A stretch of 64,000 nt of DNA, from positions 62,001-126,000 of the forward strand of contig NZ_SJPO01000010.1 in the NCBI RefSeq assembly GCF_007859935.1, read 5' to 3'. A program made the translations under genes and the position numbers. Shown one piece after another: positions 40,421-47,989 of the stretch (positions are counted from its first letter, which is position 1; each line of letters begins with the position of its first letter). This DNA is from Posidoniimonas polymericola. GTDB taxonomy: Bacteria > Planctomycetota > Planctomycetia > Pirellulales > Lacipirellulaceae. Below the pieces are notes generated by a model, which did not search any database, was not told where the DNA came from, and was given only the letters and a program-made list of their open reading frames with translations.

Positions 40421-41638
40421 ATGAATGAAAAGTGGGAGGTCGTTGTAATTGGCGCCGGCGCGGCCGGCATGTTCGCCGCTTGGCGGGCAGCTGCCCGGGG
40501 CCGGCGCGTGCTGCTGCTCGAGAAAAATCGCAAGGCGGGCGTCAAGATCCTGATGTCGGGCGGCACCCGCTGCAACCTGACCCACGCCGCCACCGCCCGC
40601 GACATGGCCGCCGCGTTCGGCCGCCAGGGCGAACGCTTCCTCCACGCCCCGTTTGCCTGTCTGGGCCCGGAGGACGTGGTCGACCTGTTCCACTCCTGGG
40701 GCGTGCCGACCAAGGTCGAGGAGACGGGCAAGGTCTTCCCGGTCAGCAACCGGGCGCTCGACGTCGCCCGGGCGTGCATCGCGGCGGTGCAGAATGCCGG
40801 CGCGGTGATGTCGCTCGGCGAGCCGGTCGAGCAGCTTGTCCGGGTCGGCGACGACTACGAGATCACGACCCCGGCCCGCACGGTCACGACGCCCCGCGTG
40901 GTGCTGTCGAGCGGCGGCCGCTCCTGGCCAGGCTGCGGCACGACTGGCGACGGCTACGCCTGGGCCAAGCAGTTGGGGCACAAGATTGTCCCCACGCGGC
41001 CCGCGCTCGCGCCGCTGACCAGCACCGCGACGTGGCTCCACGAGCTGCAGGGCGTCACGCTGAGCGACGTCCGCTTGAGCGCGGTCGAGCCCGGCGCGAA
41101 GCCGGCCGACACCCGCCGCGGCTCGCTGCTGTTCACGCACTTCGGGCTCTCGGGCCCGGTCGCGATGGACCTCAGCCGGGCGATCACCGAGCGCCCGGCC
41201 GCCGACTGGTCGGCCGTGTTCGACTTCACGCCGGACGTGGTTGAGGAGCAGCTCCGGGAGCGGCTGCGGAGCGGCGGCAAGAACGTGCTGGCGGTGCTGA
41301 CCGAACTGCTGCCGCGGAGCGTCGTCGAGCAGCTGCTCGCCATCGCCGGCGTCCCGCCCGACCAGCGGACCGCAGAGCTCGGCAAGGCCGCGACCGGCAG
41401 GATTGTCGACGCGGTGAAGCGGGGCAGGGCGCCGCTCTCCGGGACGCTCGGTTTCAAGAAGGCCGAGGTGACCGCCGGCGGGGTCTCGCTCAAGGAAGTC
41501 GCGTCCCGCGACATGCAGAGCCGGGTCTCGCCCGGGTTGTACCTGGCGGGCGAGGTGCTCGACCTCGACGGGCCGATCGGCGGGTACAACTTCCAGTCCG
41601 CCTTCGCCACCGGCTACCTGGCGGGCGAGTCGGTCTGA
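40421..41638 (+). CDS. YhiN/HI0933-family FAD-dependent oxidoreductase
   Basis: A 405-residue flavoprotein. The FAD-binding VVVIGAGAAGMFAAWRAA near 7-24 and the family motif GVKILMSGGTRCNLTH (about 40-55) are clear, as are the later GGYNFQSAFATGYLAG and FGLSGPVAMDLSRA. The YhiN/HI0933 family has no well-established reaction. The start is the ATG at 40421. It is divergent from the hypothetical exported protein. Confidence 0.88.
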   Translation: MNEKWEVVVIGAGAAGMFAAWRAAARGRRVLLLEKNRKAGVKILMSGGTRCNLTHAATARDMAAAFGRQGERFLHAPFACLGPEDVVDLFHSWGVPTKVEETGKVFPVSNRALDVARACIAAVQNAGAVMSLGEPVEQLVRVGDDYEITTPARTVTTPRVVLSSGGRSWPGCGTTGDGYAWAKQLGHKIVPTRPALAPLTSTATWLHELQGVTLSDVRLSAVEPGAKPADTRRGSLLFTHFGLSGPVAMDLSRAITERPAADWSAVFDFTPDVVEEQLRERLRSGGKNVLAVLTELLPRSVVEQLLAIAGVPPDQRTAELGKAATGRIVDAVKRGRAPLSGTLGFKKAEVTAGGVSLKEVASRDMQSRVSPGLYLAGEVLDLDGPIGGYNFQSAFATGYLAGESV

Positions 41639-41728
41639 GCAGACCGTGCGATTGGCTTTGTGGGGTCGACTGCGGCTATACTTGGGGGCCGAACGACAAA
41701 CTCCCACTCCTCAAGAGATCTTCGCATC

Positions 41729-42517
41729 ATGCCCGCACGCCTGCTCCTCGCGGCCGGAATCTGCCTGGCCACGCTCGCCCCGATCGCAACGCCCACACTC
41801 AACGCCGAGGAGTGGCGGCAGCTGTTCAACGGCCAGGACCTGACCGGCTGGACCCCCAAGATCCGTGGGCACGAGGCGGGCGAGAACTTCGCCGACACCT
41901 TCCGTGTCGAGGACGGCCTGCTGAAGGTGCGGTTCGATCAGTACGAGGGCCGCTACCGCGGGCGCTACGGGCACCTGTTCCACAAGGACTCGTTCAGCAA
42001 CTACCGCATCCGCGTCGAGTGCCGCTCGGTCGGCGAGCAGCCCGAGGGGAGCCCGGGCTGGGCCGAGCGGAACAACGGCCTGATGCTGCATTGCCAGTCG
42101 CCCGAGTCGATGGTGCTGGATCAGGAGTTCCCGGCGTCGCTCGAGGTGCAGATCCTGGCCGGCCGCGACGACGGCCAGCCCCGCTCGACCGCCAACCTCT
42201 GCACGCCCGGGACCACGGTCTTTCTCGAAGGCAAGCTGTTCACGCCGCACTGCACGAACTCGTCGAGCAAGACCGTGCCGCACGGCGAGTGGATGACGAT
42301 CGAGGCCGAGGTCCGCGGCGACTCGATCAAGCACTTTGTCGACGGCGAGCAGGTGATGGCGTACACCCGGCCGCAGCTCGACCCGAACGACGCCGACGCC
42401 AAGCGGTTGTTGGACGGCGGCGCCGAGCGAGACCTTACCGGCGGCTACATCTCGATCCAGTCGGAGAGCGCGCCCTACGACTTCCGCAAGATCGAGATTT
42501 TGGAGCTGCAGCCCTAG
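41729..42517 (+). CDS. DUF1080 secreted protein (3-keto-disaccharide hydrolase-like)
   Basis: A 262-residue exported protein with a signal peptide (about 1-25) followed by a DUF1080 jelly-roll. It opens with WRQLFNGQDLTGWTPKI and includes NYRIRVECRSV, WAERNNGLMLHCQSP and GEWMTIEAEVRGDSIKHFVDGE. DUF1080 is very common in planctomycetes; some members cleave 3-keto-disaccharides. The substrate here is not known. The SD is weak. It follows the YhiN flavoprotein by 90 bases on the same strand. Confidence 0.85.
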   Translation: MPARLLLAAGICLATLAPIATPTLNAEEWRQLFNGQDLTGWTPKIRGHEAGENFADTFRVEDGLLKVRFDQYEGRYRGRYGHLFHKDSFSNYRIRVECRSVGEQPEGSPGWAERNNGLMLHCQSPESMVLDQEFPASLEVQILAGRDDGQPRSTANLCTPGTTVFLEGKLFTPHCTNSSSKTVPHGEWMTIEAEVRGDSIKHFVDGEQVMAYTRPQLDPNDADAKRLLDGGAERDLTGGYISIQSESAPYDFRKIEILELQP

Positions 42518-42551
42518 TCGGTCGTCCCTGGACTCAGCTCTAGCGCCCCCA

Positions 42552-42579
42552 AGCTCCGGGTCCCTGAGCTCCGGGTCCC
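42552..42579. repeat. two tandem copies of AGCTCCGGGTCCC
   Basis: A 13-base unit occurs twice in tandem with a 15-base period (42552-42564 and 42567-42579), just after the DUF1080 gene and before the stop of the convergent gene. It is probably replication slippage. No function is inferred. Confidence 0.55.
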
Positions 42580-42585
42580 CAGACG

Positions 42586-43194
42586 CTAGCGTGTGCCGAC
42601 CGCGGCATCCAGGGCGACGAAACCACCGCCCTGCAGGGGCTTCTGACCGGCCCAGGAGCCACCGCCACGCCAGGATGTGAAGTCCTCGAAGCTGGGGGGC
42701 GCTGAGCCGTAGTGGGTCAACTCGTCGACTTGGATCACGCTGATGTCCCGCCCGCCGGCAAAGAACTCGTCAGGGAACGTCACGGCGTTGACATCGCTGG
42801 CTGCTGGGAAGGCCTGGTAGGGCTCCAGCAGCGGCGGCACGCCCGCGGCTGGCGAGCAGCAGCCGATTTCGGTGAAGTGACTCCCGGAGACACAGTTGGC
42901 CGCCAGTCGCGAGACATTGGCGCCGTGGGCGGTGAGTTCACCTGGCTCGAATTGCACGGCGGGCGGTGGCGCCGGTTGGGGGTCCGCCCCCGCGGTTGCA
43001 GGCAGGCCGGGCGTGGGCCTCGCGTTAGTGGGCCTGGTATCGGCGGAATAGTGCACGGCCACGGCGCCGCGTCGCGGTGCAGAGGCGGTCCGGTTGGGGC
43101 TAACGAATTGCTGGGCGGCGCACTCGACAGTCGCGGCGGCAGAAAACAGCAAGCAAGCGGCGCTCAGCGAGCGCCGCATCGCGCGGGCAAACAT
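42586..43194 (-). CDS. hypothetical secreted protein
   Basis: A 202-residue protein with a signal peptide (about 1-26) and a Pro/Ala-rich body with a conserved-looking Cys cluster (CVSGSHFTEIGCCS) near 103-116. There is no known domain. It is convergent with the DUF1080 gene and divergent from the Ni-SOD gene. The start ATG at 43194 begins a plausible signal peptide; no strong SD is seen. Confidence 0.5.
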   Translation of the reverse strand: MFARAMRRSLSAACLLFSAAATVECAAQQFVSPNRTASAPRRGAVAVHYSADTRPTNARPTPGLPATAGADPQPAPPPAVQFEPGELTAHGANVSRLAANCVSGSHFTEIGCCSPAAGVPPLLEPYQAFPAASDVNAVTFPDEFFAGGRDISVIQVDELTHYGSAPPSFEDFTSWRGGGSWAGQKPLQGGGFVALDAAVGTR

Positions 43195-43331
43195 GGGCAG
43201 ATTGTGCGAGGGGGTCGCGTAGGTGGGGGGAGGATCGCCTGTCACTCCGCGACGCAATGTATCGTTTGCGGGGTTAATTGCAACAATGGCCCTGCATAAC
43301 CTCCGAAGATTGCGGCATGCAGTGATGCGAA

Positions 43332-43360
43332 TTGCCGTAGGGTGGTCGGGGCCGTAGAGT
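43332..43360 (+). promoter_or_regulatory. candidate sodN promoter
   Basis: TTGCCG (43332-43337) and TAGAGT (43355-43360) are separated by 17 bases, each matching the sigma-70 consensus in four of six positions. The start codon lies 72 bases downstream. No Nur-type operator was recognised between them. Confidence 0.4.
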
Positions 43361-43431
43361 ATGTTTCAGGCGTCGGACCTGATCTGGCGCCTTCCGAAGT
43401 TTCGTCACAGTCACTAACCCACAAGGCAACT

Positions 43432-43968
43432 ATGAAGTCCATTCTCAGTGCTGTCGCACTCGCCGCCGTGCTCGTCGTCCCGCAGATCGCCGCCGCGCAC
43501 TGCCAGGTCCCCTGCGGCATCTACGGCGACCAGCGCCGCTTCGACGAGATGCTCGAGGACACCGAGACTATCGCCAAGGCGATCACCCAGATCGGCGAGC
43601 TCTCGGGCACGCACGACGCCACCGGCCACAACCAGCTGTCGCGGTGGGTCGCCACAAAGGAGGCGCACGCCTCGAACATCCAAGAGATCATCGGCCAGTA
43701 CTTCCTCGCCCAGCGGATCAAGAGCGACAACCCGAAGTACGTCGAGCAGCTCAAGGCGGCCCACGGCGTGATCGTGGCCGCGATGAAGACCAAGCAGGCC
43801 GCCGACCCGAAGACCGCGACCGACCTCGAGGCGGCCATCAAGGACCTGTACCGCGCCTACGAGGGCAAGGAGCCGGTCGCCGAAGCGAAGCCCGCCACGC
43901 CCGCCAAGACCGTCGCGGCGACCGTGTCGGTGCACAGCCACGATGGCGAGCCCGCGCACAGCCACTAA
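43432..43968 (+). CDS. sodN: nickel superoxide dismutase with Sec signal peptide
   Basis: A 178-residue Ni-SOD. The nickel hook HCxxPCGxY is present as H23-C24-Q-V-P-C28-G-I-Y31. A Sec-type signal peptide (about 1-22, ending in AAA) sits directly before H23, so signal peptidase cleavage would itself expose the N-terminal His that must be free to bind nickel; in classical SodN this needs a dedicated protease. The helical body (about 40-150) has the usual Ni-SOD length. A His-rich tail (HSHDGEPAHSH) is unusual. It would dismutate superoxide outside the cytoplasm. No SodX protease gene is adjacent. Confidence 0.9.
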   Translation: MKSILSAVALAAVLVVPQIAAAHCQVPCGIYGDQRRFDEMLEDTETIAKAITQIGELSGTHDATGHNQLSRWVATKEAHASNIQEIIGQYFLAQRIKSDNPKYVEQLKAAHGVIVAAMKTKQAADPKTATDLEAAIKDLYRAYEGKEPVAEAKPATPAKTVAATVSVHSHDGEPAHSH

Positions 43969-43996
43969 GCTGCTAGCGCACTGTCAACAATGCAAG

Positions 43997-44031
43997 ACGC
44001 CCCGCCGGTCTGGTTTCGGCGGGGCGTTTTT
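43997..44031 (+). terminator. Rho-independent terminator after sodN
   Basis: ACGCCCCGCCG (43997-44007) pairs with CGGCGGGGCGT (44017-44027) in a perfect 11-bp stem with a 9-base loop, followed by a run of T residues (44027-44031) and TTGTTT after. It lies 28 bases after the sodN stop. This is the clearest intrinsic terminator in the window. Confidence 0.9.
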
Positions 44032-44090
44032 GTTTGGGTGGGCCGCACTCGCAGGCGTTCGCTTCAATTCGTTAACATCCGGCTGCAGGA

Positions 44091-44200
44091 GGGCTCTCCG
44101 AGCCCGATACCGCTGGCAAGGTTAGAGCGAAATCGGCCTCAGAGAGGCCTCCTACAGGTTGCCCTCAGGGGGGCGTCCCCTCAGCAACTTCCGGCGTCTG
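44091..44200. repeat. cluster of short hairpins upstream of the 110-bp element
   Basis: GGGCTC/GAGCCC with loop TCC (44091-44105) and GGCCTC/GAGGCC with loop AGA (44135-44149) occur here, followed by a Gly-type GCCCTCAGGGGGGC stretch (44161-44174). They share their stem and loop style with the repeats at 44201-44310. No gene is present. Confidence 0.55.
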
Positions 44201-44310
44201 AATGTATCCAGGGCTCTCCGAGCCCTGACTAGCGAGCCGCCTGGCGTGGGAGGGATTGAACGCGGGGCTCGGCCCACCAATTTGCTGGTTCGGAGAACCA
44301 GCGATACATT
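44201..44310. repeat. 110-bp element with 8-bp inverted ends and terminal hairpins, copy 1
   Basis: The element runs from AATGTATC (44201-44208) to GATACATT (44303-44310), a perfect 8-bp inverted repeat. Just inside the left end is GGGCTC-TCC-GAGCCC (44211-44225); just inside the right end is GCTGGTTC-GGA-GAACCAGC (44284-44302). A closely similar 111-base copy is at 46653-46763 in the same orientation. Size, inverted ends and lack of coding fit a MITE or a REP/BIME-type element. Confidence 0.65.
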
Positions 44311-44321
44311 CTGCCGCCTGC

Positions 44322-45269
44322 CTATCCGCCGCGAGGTGAAAAAGGTGTCAGACAGGCTCTGTCGAAAACCCGTCGCGTTAAAAGGATCATGATGTTGTGC
44401 GCGAGGGCCATCAAGCGTAGTTCTCGGTGTTGTCGGCGGACGCTGCGTGCGGGGACGTGGGCTCCCTGACGGCGTTTGATCATCGACATGACGGTCTCAA
44501 CTTGGGAGCGGCGCCGGTAGGCGTCGCGTTGGAACCGCACCTGCATCAGCCGGCGGTAGCGGCCCCTGGCCGGCTTGTCGGTCGGCCGGCCGTGCTTGGC
44601 GGGGATGACGGTGCGGACGCCGCAAGCCTCGCGGGCGTGGCGGTGGTTGGCCTCGGAGTCGTAACCGGCGTCGGCGAGGATCGACGTCATGCCGACCCGC
44701 CTGCGGGCGTCGTCTAGCAGCGGGCGGAAGTCGGCCACATCGGGGTGAGGTCCGCGGGAGGTCTCAAACGCCAGGATGAAGTGGGTGTCGACATTGCAGA
44801 TGACACTCAGCTTGGGAAAGCGGTGGTAGACCACCGTTTTCCAGGGGCTGGAGACTGCCGCCCGGCGCCTCACGAAGTACGCGCTGGCGGACGTGCACTC
44901 GAGCCCGGTGGAGTCGATCGCGGCCAGCGGCACGCGTCGGCGTCTGCCCAGGTGGCTGCAGACCGTGGCGTCCAGCAACCGTCGCGCCAGCGGCTTGAGC
45001 AGCAGCCGGTCGGCGGCCTTCTGCAGCGTGGTGTAGTGCGGGACCTTCTCCAGTTCGATCGCCGACCGCAGATCGCTGCTGTCACGCAGGCACGCCTCAA
45101 CACCGCGGTAGTCGGTCTTGAGGAACTTCTTCAGCACCAGGCACGCGAACAGCTGGTGCTGCGTAAACTTCTTCGGGCTGCATCGGTGCGAGTACGCCGG
45201 CAATGCGTCCTGCGCCACCCGCCACGCCGCGTTCAGCACCGCTATCGGGGACTTGCTCGTCGTCGCCAT
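44322..45269 (-). CDS. IS5-like DDE transposase
   Basis: A 315-residue transposase with the DDE triad readable as D119 in LAAIDSTGLE, D200 in SILADAGYDSE and E258 in SQVETVMSMIKR. The last shows the Y-2-R-3-E-6-K signature (Y251, R254, E258, K265) of the IS4/IS5 group. The start ATG is at 45269. The frame runs through the left inverted repeat of the element and finds its stop (44322-44324) about 20 bases beyond, in flanking DNA. The gene looks intact. Confidence 0.88.
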   Translation of the reverse strand: MATTSKSPIAVLNAAWRVAQDALPAYSHRCSPKKFTQHQLFACLVLKKFLKTDYRGVEACLRDSSDLRSAIELEKVPHYTTLQKAADRLLLKPLARRLLDATVCSHLGRRRRVPLAAIDSTGLECTSASAYFVRRRAAVSSPWKTVVYHRFPKLSVICNVDTHFILAFETSRGPHPDVADFRPLLDDARRRVGMTSILADAGYDSEANHRHAREACGVRTVIPAKHGRPTDKPARGRYRRLMQVRFQRDAYRRRSQVETVMSMIKRRQGAHVPARSVRRQHRELRLMALAHNIMILLTRRVFDRACLTPFSPRGG

Positions 45270-45346
45270 GCACTCTCTACGAATGCTTGCGGCGGCGTTG
45301 TTTAGCTAGCAAGATGGGGTTTTCGACAGAGCATTCCTGACACCTT
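44342..45346. mobile_element. IS5-like insertion sequence, about 1.0 kb
   Basis: The left end AAGGTGTCAG...GCTCTGTCGAAAACCC (44342 onward) is matched by the reverse complement of the right end (up to 45346): 10 bases match, four differ, then 16 match. Further outside, GGTGAAA is also inverted at both sides (about 44335 and 45355), so the exact edge is uncertain by about 10 bases. It carries one transposase gene. Target duplications were not identified. The right end has replaced the 5' part of the toxin gene. Confidence 0.75.
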
Positions 45347-45652
45347 TGTTTCACCCACCGTGTGAATGTTTTCGCACATCCTAAGTACGGACGGCTAATA
45401 ACCTTCGAGCCATCTACAATCAAGAAGATCAAGAAGGTGGTTCCAGACGGCAAGAACCCTAGGAAAGATATTGCGAATGCCAACAAGGCATATGGAAAGC
45501 CGGGTAAGTACAACTGGAGTGAAGAACTAGGTGAGCCTCACACATGGCATCATGACAGCCGACGCGGCGTAATGCTGCTAGTGCCGACCGCCGTACACGA
45601 AAAGGTTGGACACTCGGGCGGAGCCAAGCTGTGGGGGGGCGGCTACAAGTAA
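45341..45652 (+). CDS. WHH-type HNH/Endo VII nuclease toxin domain, 5'-truncated by the IS
   Basis: The open frame enters from the IS right end; an in-frame TGA lies in the IS at 45338-45340, and a GTG at 45362 offers a 96-residue product. Its C-terminus matches the WHH family of the HNH/Endo VII superfamily: HTWHHDSRRGVMLLVPTAVH followed by GHSGGAKLWGG, with W62, H63, H64, H79 and H84 (counting from the GTG) as the active-site positions. These domains are usually the toxic tips of large secreted polymorphic toxins. Here the delivery part is missing. The base composition is visibly less GC-rich than the neighbours. Confidence 0.75.
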   Translation, partial: HLCFTHRVNVFAHPKYGRLITFEPSTIKKIKKVVPDGKNPRKDIANANKAYGKPGKYNWSEELGEPHTWHHDSRRGVMLLVPTAVHEKVGHSGGAKLWGGGYK

Positions 45653-45692
45653 ACAGCCGCGGTCAGTTATAAACGTGCGAAAGGTATTCATT

Positions 45693-46190
45693 ATGCACTC
45701 GATGGTTTTTAGCAGCACTCGTCCCGGTCTCTCTGCAAGTCAAGTGCAAGCCCTGGATTCGCAACTCGGTGGTGGGCTATCGAACGATTACAAAGCGTTC
45801 CTATCCGTTTTCAATGGCGGGGTTCCTGAGCTTGGCTATTTCTACGCGGACTGGCTAGGAGAGGATCTGTGGATTGATTGGTTCTGCTGGGTGGATGAGA
45901 ACTTGGCAGCTCCGGTCCATTGTGCGGAGTACGACTCGCTATCCTTTGCTCGTTACAAGTATAGCGGTATGGTTCCGGAAGATACCCTGATTATCGGGCG
46001 ATGCTGCCGAGACGACCTGCTACTTCTAGGGCTTGCTGGCGCGCGACATGGGCAAGTCTTGTACAAGGACATTGCCCACTTGCCTGGTGGCGATCGCGCC
46101 GTGTGGCGTGAGCGGAAAGACGACCTTGTCTCTTCGTTGGCAGGATCATTCGGTGCTTTTCTAAAATGCCTGAAGGATGAAGAAGACTGA
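45693..46190 (+). CDS. SUKH (SMI1/KNR4) family immunity protein
   Basis: A 165-residue protein with the SMI1/KNR4 pattern: LSNDYKAFLSVFNGGVPELGYFY near residues 28-50, LWIDWFCWVD, LIIGRCCRDDLLLLGLAG near 101-118, and a C-terminal SFGAFLKCL. SUKH proteins neutralise nuclease toxins by binding them and are the usual partner of WHH nucleases. The start at 45693 has AAAGG at 45680-45684. The 41-base spacing after the toxin stop fits a toxin-immunity pair. Its low-GC composition matches the toxin fragment. Confidence 0.85.
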   Translation: MHSMVFSSTRPGLSASQVQALDSQLGGGLSNDYKAFLSVFNGGVPELGYFYADWLGEDLWIDWFCWVDENLAAPVHCAEYDSLSFARYKYSGMVPEDTLIIGRCCRDDLLLLGLAGARHGQVLYKDIAHLPGGDRAVWRERKDDLVSSLAGSFGAFLKCLKDEED

Positions 46191-47264
46191 AACGCATTCC
46201 AATCTGAAGTGGGGCTGTCCCTCCCGAAAACTCAATCCGGGAAGCTGGGCAAGGCGGAGCGGGTGATCTAGAAGGAAGAGCCCGAACCAAGCATGCGGCT
46301 GCCTTTCGCTAGAAAGCACGCCAGCCGCCTATTGTGACGCGTCTTTTTCAGGCGGCGCGCAGGTTGAGACAGCCCGTGTAGCGGGCGGCGGGGAAAAGAG
46401 CGTCACGCCGCTTGGCGTGAGTACGTGTGGTGGAGCCCGCCGAGCACTGGCGTGGCGACGACGGGGCCAAGCTCGGGCGGCTCTTAGTTGCGGCCGGTGG
46501 GCGCATCGCCTGGTGCCACTGCCAGCTCGCTGGCAGTGTGAACCAGGTACCCGCGCCGCACTGCGAGCAAGCTGGATAGTGGCGCGCCCGCCGCAAGGGG
46601 TCCGCGCTTGGGGCGTGTTGAGTGAGTGGTTCGGGTTCGGGTTCGGCAGCTGAGTGTATCCAGGGCTCTCCGAGCCCTGACTTGCGGCCCCCGTCTCGAT
46701 CTGGGGCCGTTGGCGGCGTGGCCGACCCGGCCCATTGCTGGCTCGGAGAACCAGCGGTACATTCGGCCGCCTGGCTCTCGGGGTGGGCGTTTTCTTGTGG
46801 AAAGTGCGCACCCGATGTGCTCCAATGGGTAGTGTTCGAATGTCCACTCTTGGCCAGCGCCGCGCGGGGATTGTCGCGTTGGGCCGCTGGTGCTGCGCGG
46901 TGGCGTCGGGCAGAGGGTTGGCTACCGGCGCGGCGGCTGGCCGGGGTGTTGGCTCCTTTGCTGTTAGTAGCGGACAAAACCCCCTCGGCAGGGGCTAGGT
47001 GGATTGTTGTAAGTCGTTCTGTGAAAATGGCTTGTGGCGTGCTTGGAAATGGTGCGAAGGGGGTTTTGTCCCCTTCGATCGATGTTTCGGACTTTACGAA
47101 GGAGGGCGGCTTGCGGCCGGGCGCCGCCGGGGCTCGGGCCGTCGGGGGCAGGGCCGTCGGGGGTAGGGCGACGATGGGGCGGGGTTCATCTGGGCGTGGC
47201 AATCTGCCGAGGAAGGTGGTTCCGGGTGAGGCCGCTCGGCTTGCGGGAGCAGGGCTGTTGGGCC
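46191..47264. other. 1.1-kb gap with hairpins and repeats, no credible gene
   Basis: Open frames here are Arg/Pro/Ser/Ala-rich and lack any domain, so I do not call a gene. The stretch holds TCACGCC-GCTT-GGCGTGA (46403-46420), a 9-bp stem CACTGCCAG-CTCG-CTGGCAGTG (46517-46538) inside an outer CCTGGT/ACCAGG pair, the second copy of the 110-bp element, and an inverted GGACAAAACCCC/GGGGTTTTGTCC pair (about 46974-46985 and 47061-47074). It looks like degraded mobile DNA. Confidence 0.5.
46653..46763. repeat. 111-bp element with inverted ends and terminal hairpins, copy 2
   Basis: Starts AGTGTATC and ends GGTACATT, each one base different from copy 1 (44201-44310). The left hairpin GGGCTC-TCC-GAGCCC and right hairpin CTGGCTCGGAGAACCAG are present. 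The two copies lie in the same orientation 2.45 kb apart and bracket the IS and the toxin-immunity pair. They could recombine to delete or move the block. Confidence 0.65.
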
Positions 47265-47293
47265 TTGTCACCTGGGCCGAAATCGCTCAGAAT
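47265..47293 (+). promoter_or_regulatory. candidate rpsP operon promoter
   Basis: TTGTCA (47265-47270, five of six) and CAGAAT (47288-47293, four of six) are 17 bases apart, a fair sigma-70 promoter. It lies 117 bases upstream of the rpsP GTG and after the last repeat. The position at the head of the ribosomal operon fits. Confidence 0.45.
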
Positions 47294-47409
47294 CCTGGAT
47301 TCCAGTTTTCTCTGGCTAGCCAAGCACTACCAAGCAAAACACCTGCCCGCCCTGAGCGACCATTGAGCGCGGGCCAATCAACCCCCACATATTTCCCGAG
47401 GAGTTCCGC

Positions 47410-47946
47410 GTGTCCGTACGTATCCGCATGAAGAAGATGGGCCGGACCCATCGCCCGTTTTTCCGCATCTGCGCCATGGACAAGCGGTCGCCCCGCGACG
47501 GCCGTGTGCTGGAAGAGCTGGGCACGTACGACCCGATGGTCCCCGAGACCGACGCCCGCGCCCTGCTCAAGAAGGAACGCGTGGAGTACTGGCTCGGTGT
47601 TGGCGCCCAGCCCTCGGAAAAAGTGGCGGTGTTGATCAAGAAGTACGGCCCCGAAGGCACGCACCTCGACGCCCAGAAGCAGGCCCTCGACCGTCTGGCC
47701 ATGGGCCGCGAGGTTCCCGATCCGGGCGAGCCCGCTTCGCTTCCCAAGGCGCCGGAGCCGGAGAAGCCAGCCGAAGAGGCGGCCGCTCCTGCCGCTGAAG
47801 GGGCCGCCGAAGGGGCCGCTGAGGAGAAGCCCGCTGAAGAGGCTGCCGCCGAGGCGCCGGCCGAAGAGGCCAAGGCTGACGACGCCGCCCCCGCCGAGGA
47901 GGCCCCGGCTGCTGAAGAGTCGAGCGAAGAGAAGCCGGCCGAGTAG
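47410..47946 (+). CDS. rpsP: 30S ribosomal protein S16 with long acidic C-terminal extension
   Basis: A 178-residue S16. Residues 1-85 are the ribosomal core (SVRIRMKKMGRTHRPFFRICAMD, LEELGTYDPM). The remaining 90 residues are almost only Ala, Glu, Pro and Lys in AEEAP-like repeats, roughly doubling the usual length. The core belongs to the small subunit body. The GTG start at 47410 has GAGGAG at 47397-47402. It heads an operon with trmD, rplS and yraN; rimM, normally second, is absent. Confidence 0.93.
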   Translation: MSVRIRMKKMGRTHRPFFRICAMDKRSPRDGRVLEELGTYDPMVPETDARALLKKERVEYWLGVGAQPSEKVAVLIKKYGPEGTHLDAQKQALDRLAMGREVPDPGEPASLPKAPEPEKPAEEAAAPAAEGAAEGAAEEKPAEEAAAEAPAEEAKADDAAPAEEAPAAEESSEEKPAE

Positions 47947-47989
47947 TCGTGTCGCTTCTTGCGAGGTTTGGACGCGGATGGGGTGAGTC

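Noticed and set aside
46348-47271. A 307-codon open frame on the minus strand, overlapped by a long plus-strand frame
   Set aside because: Both translations are Pro/Ser/Ala/Arg-rich, no domain is visible and they cross clear hairpins and the repeat copy. Open frames of this size are common by chance in such GC-rich DNA.
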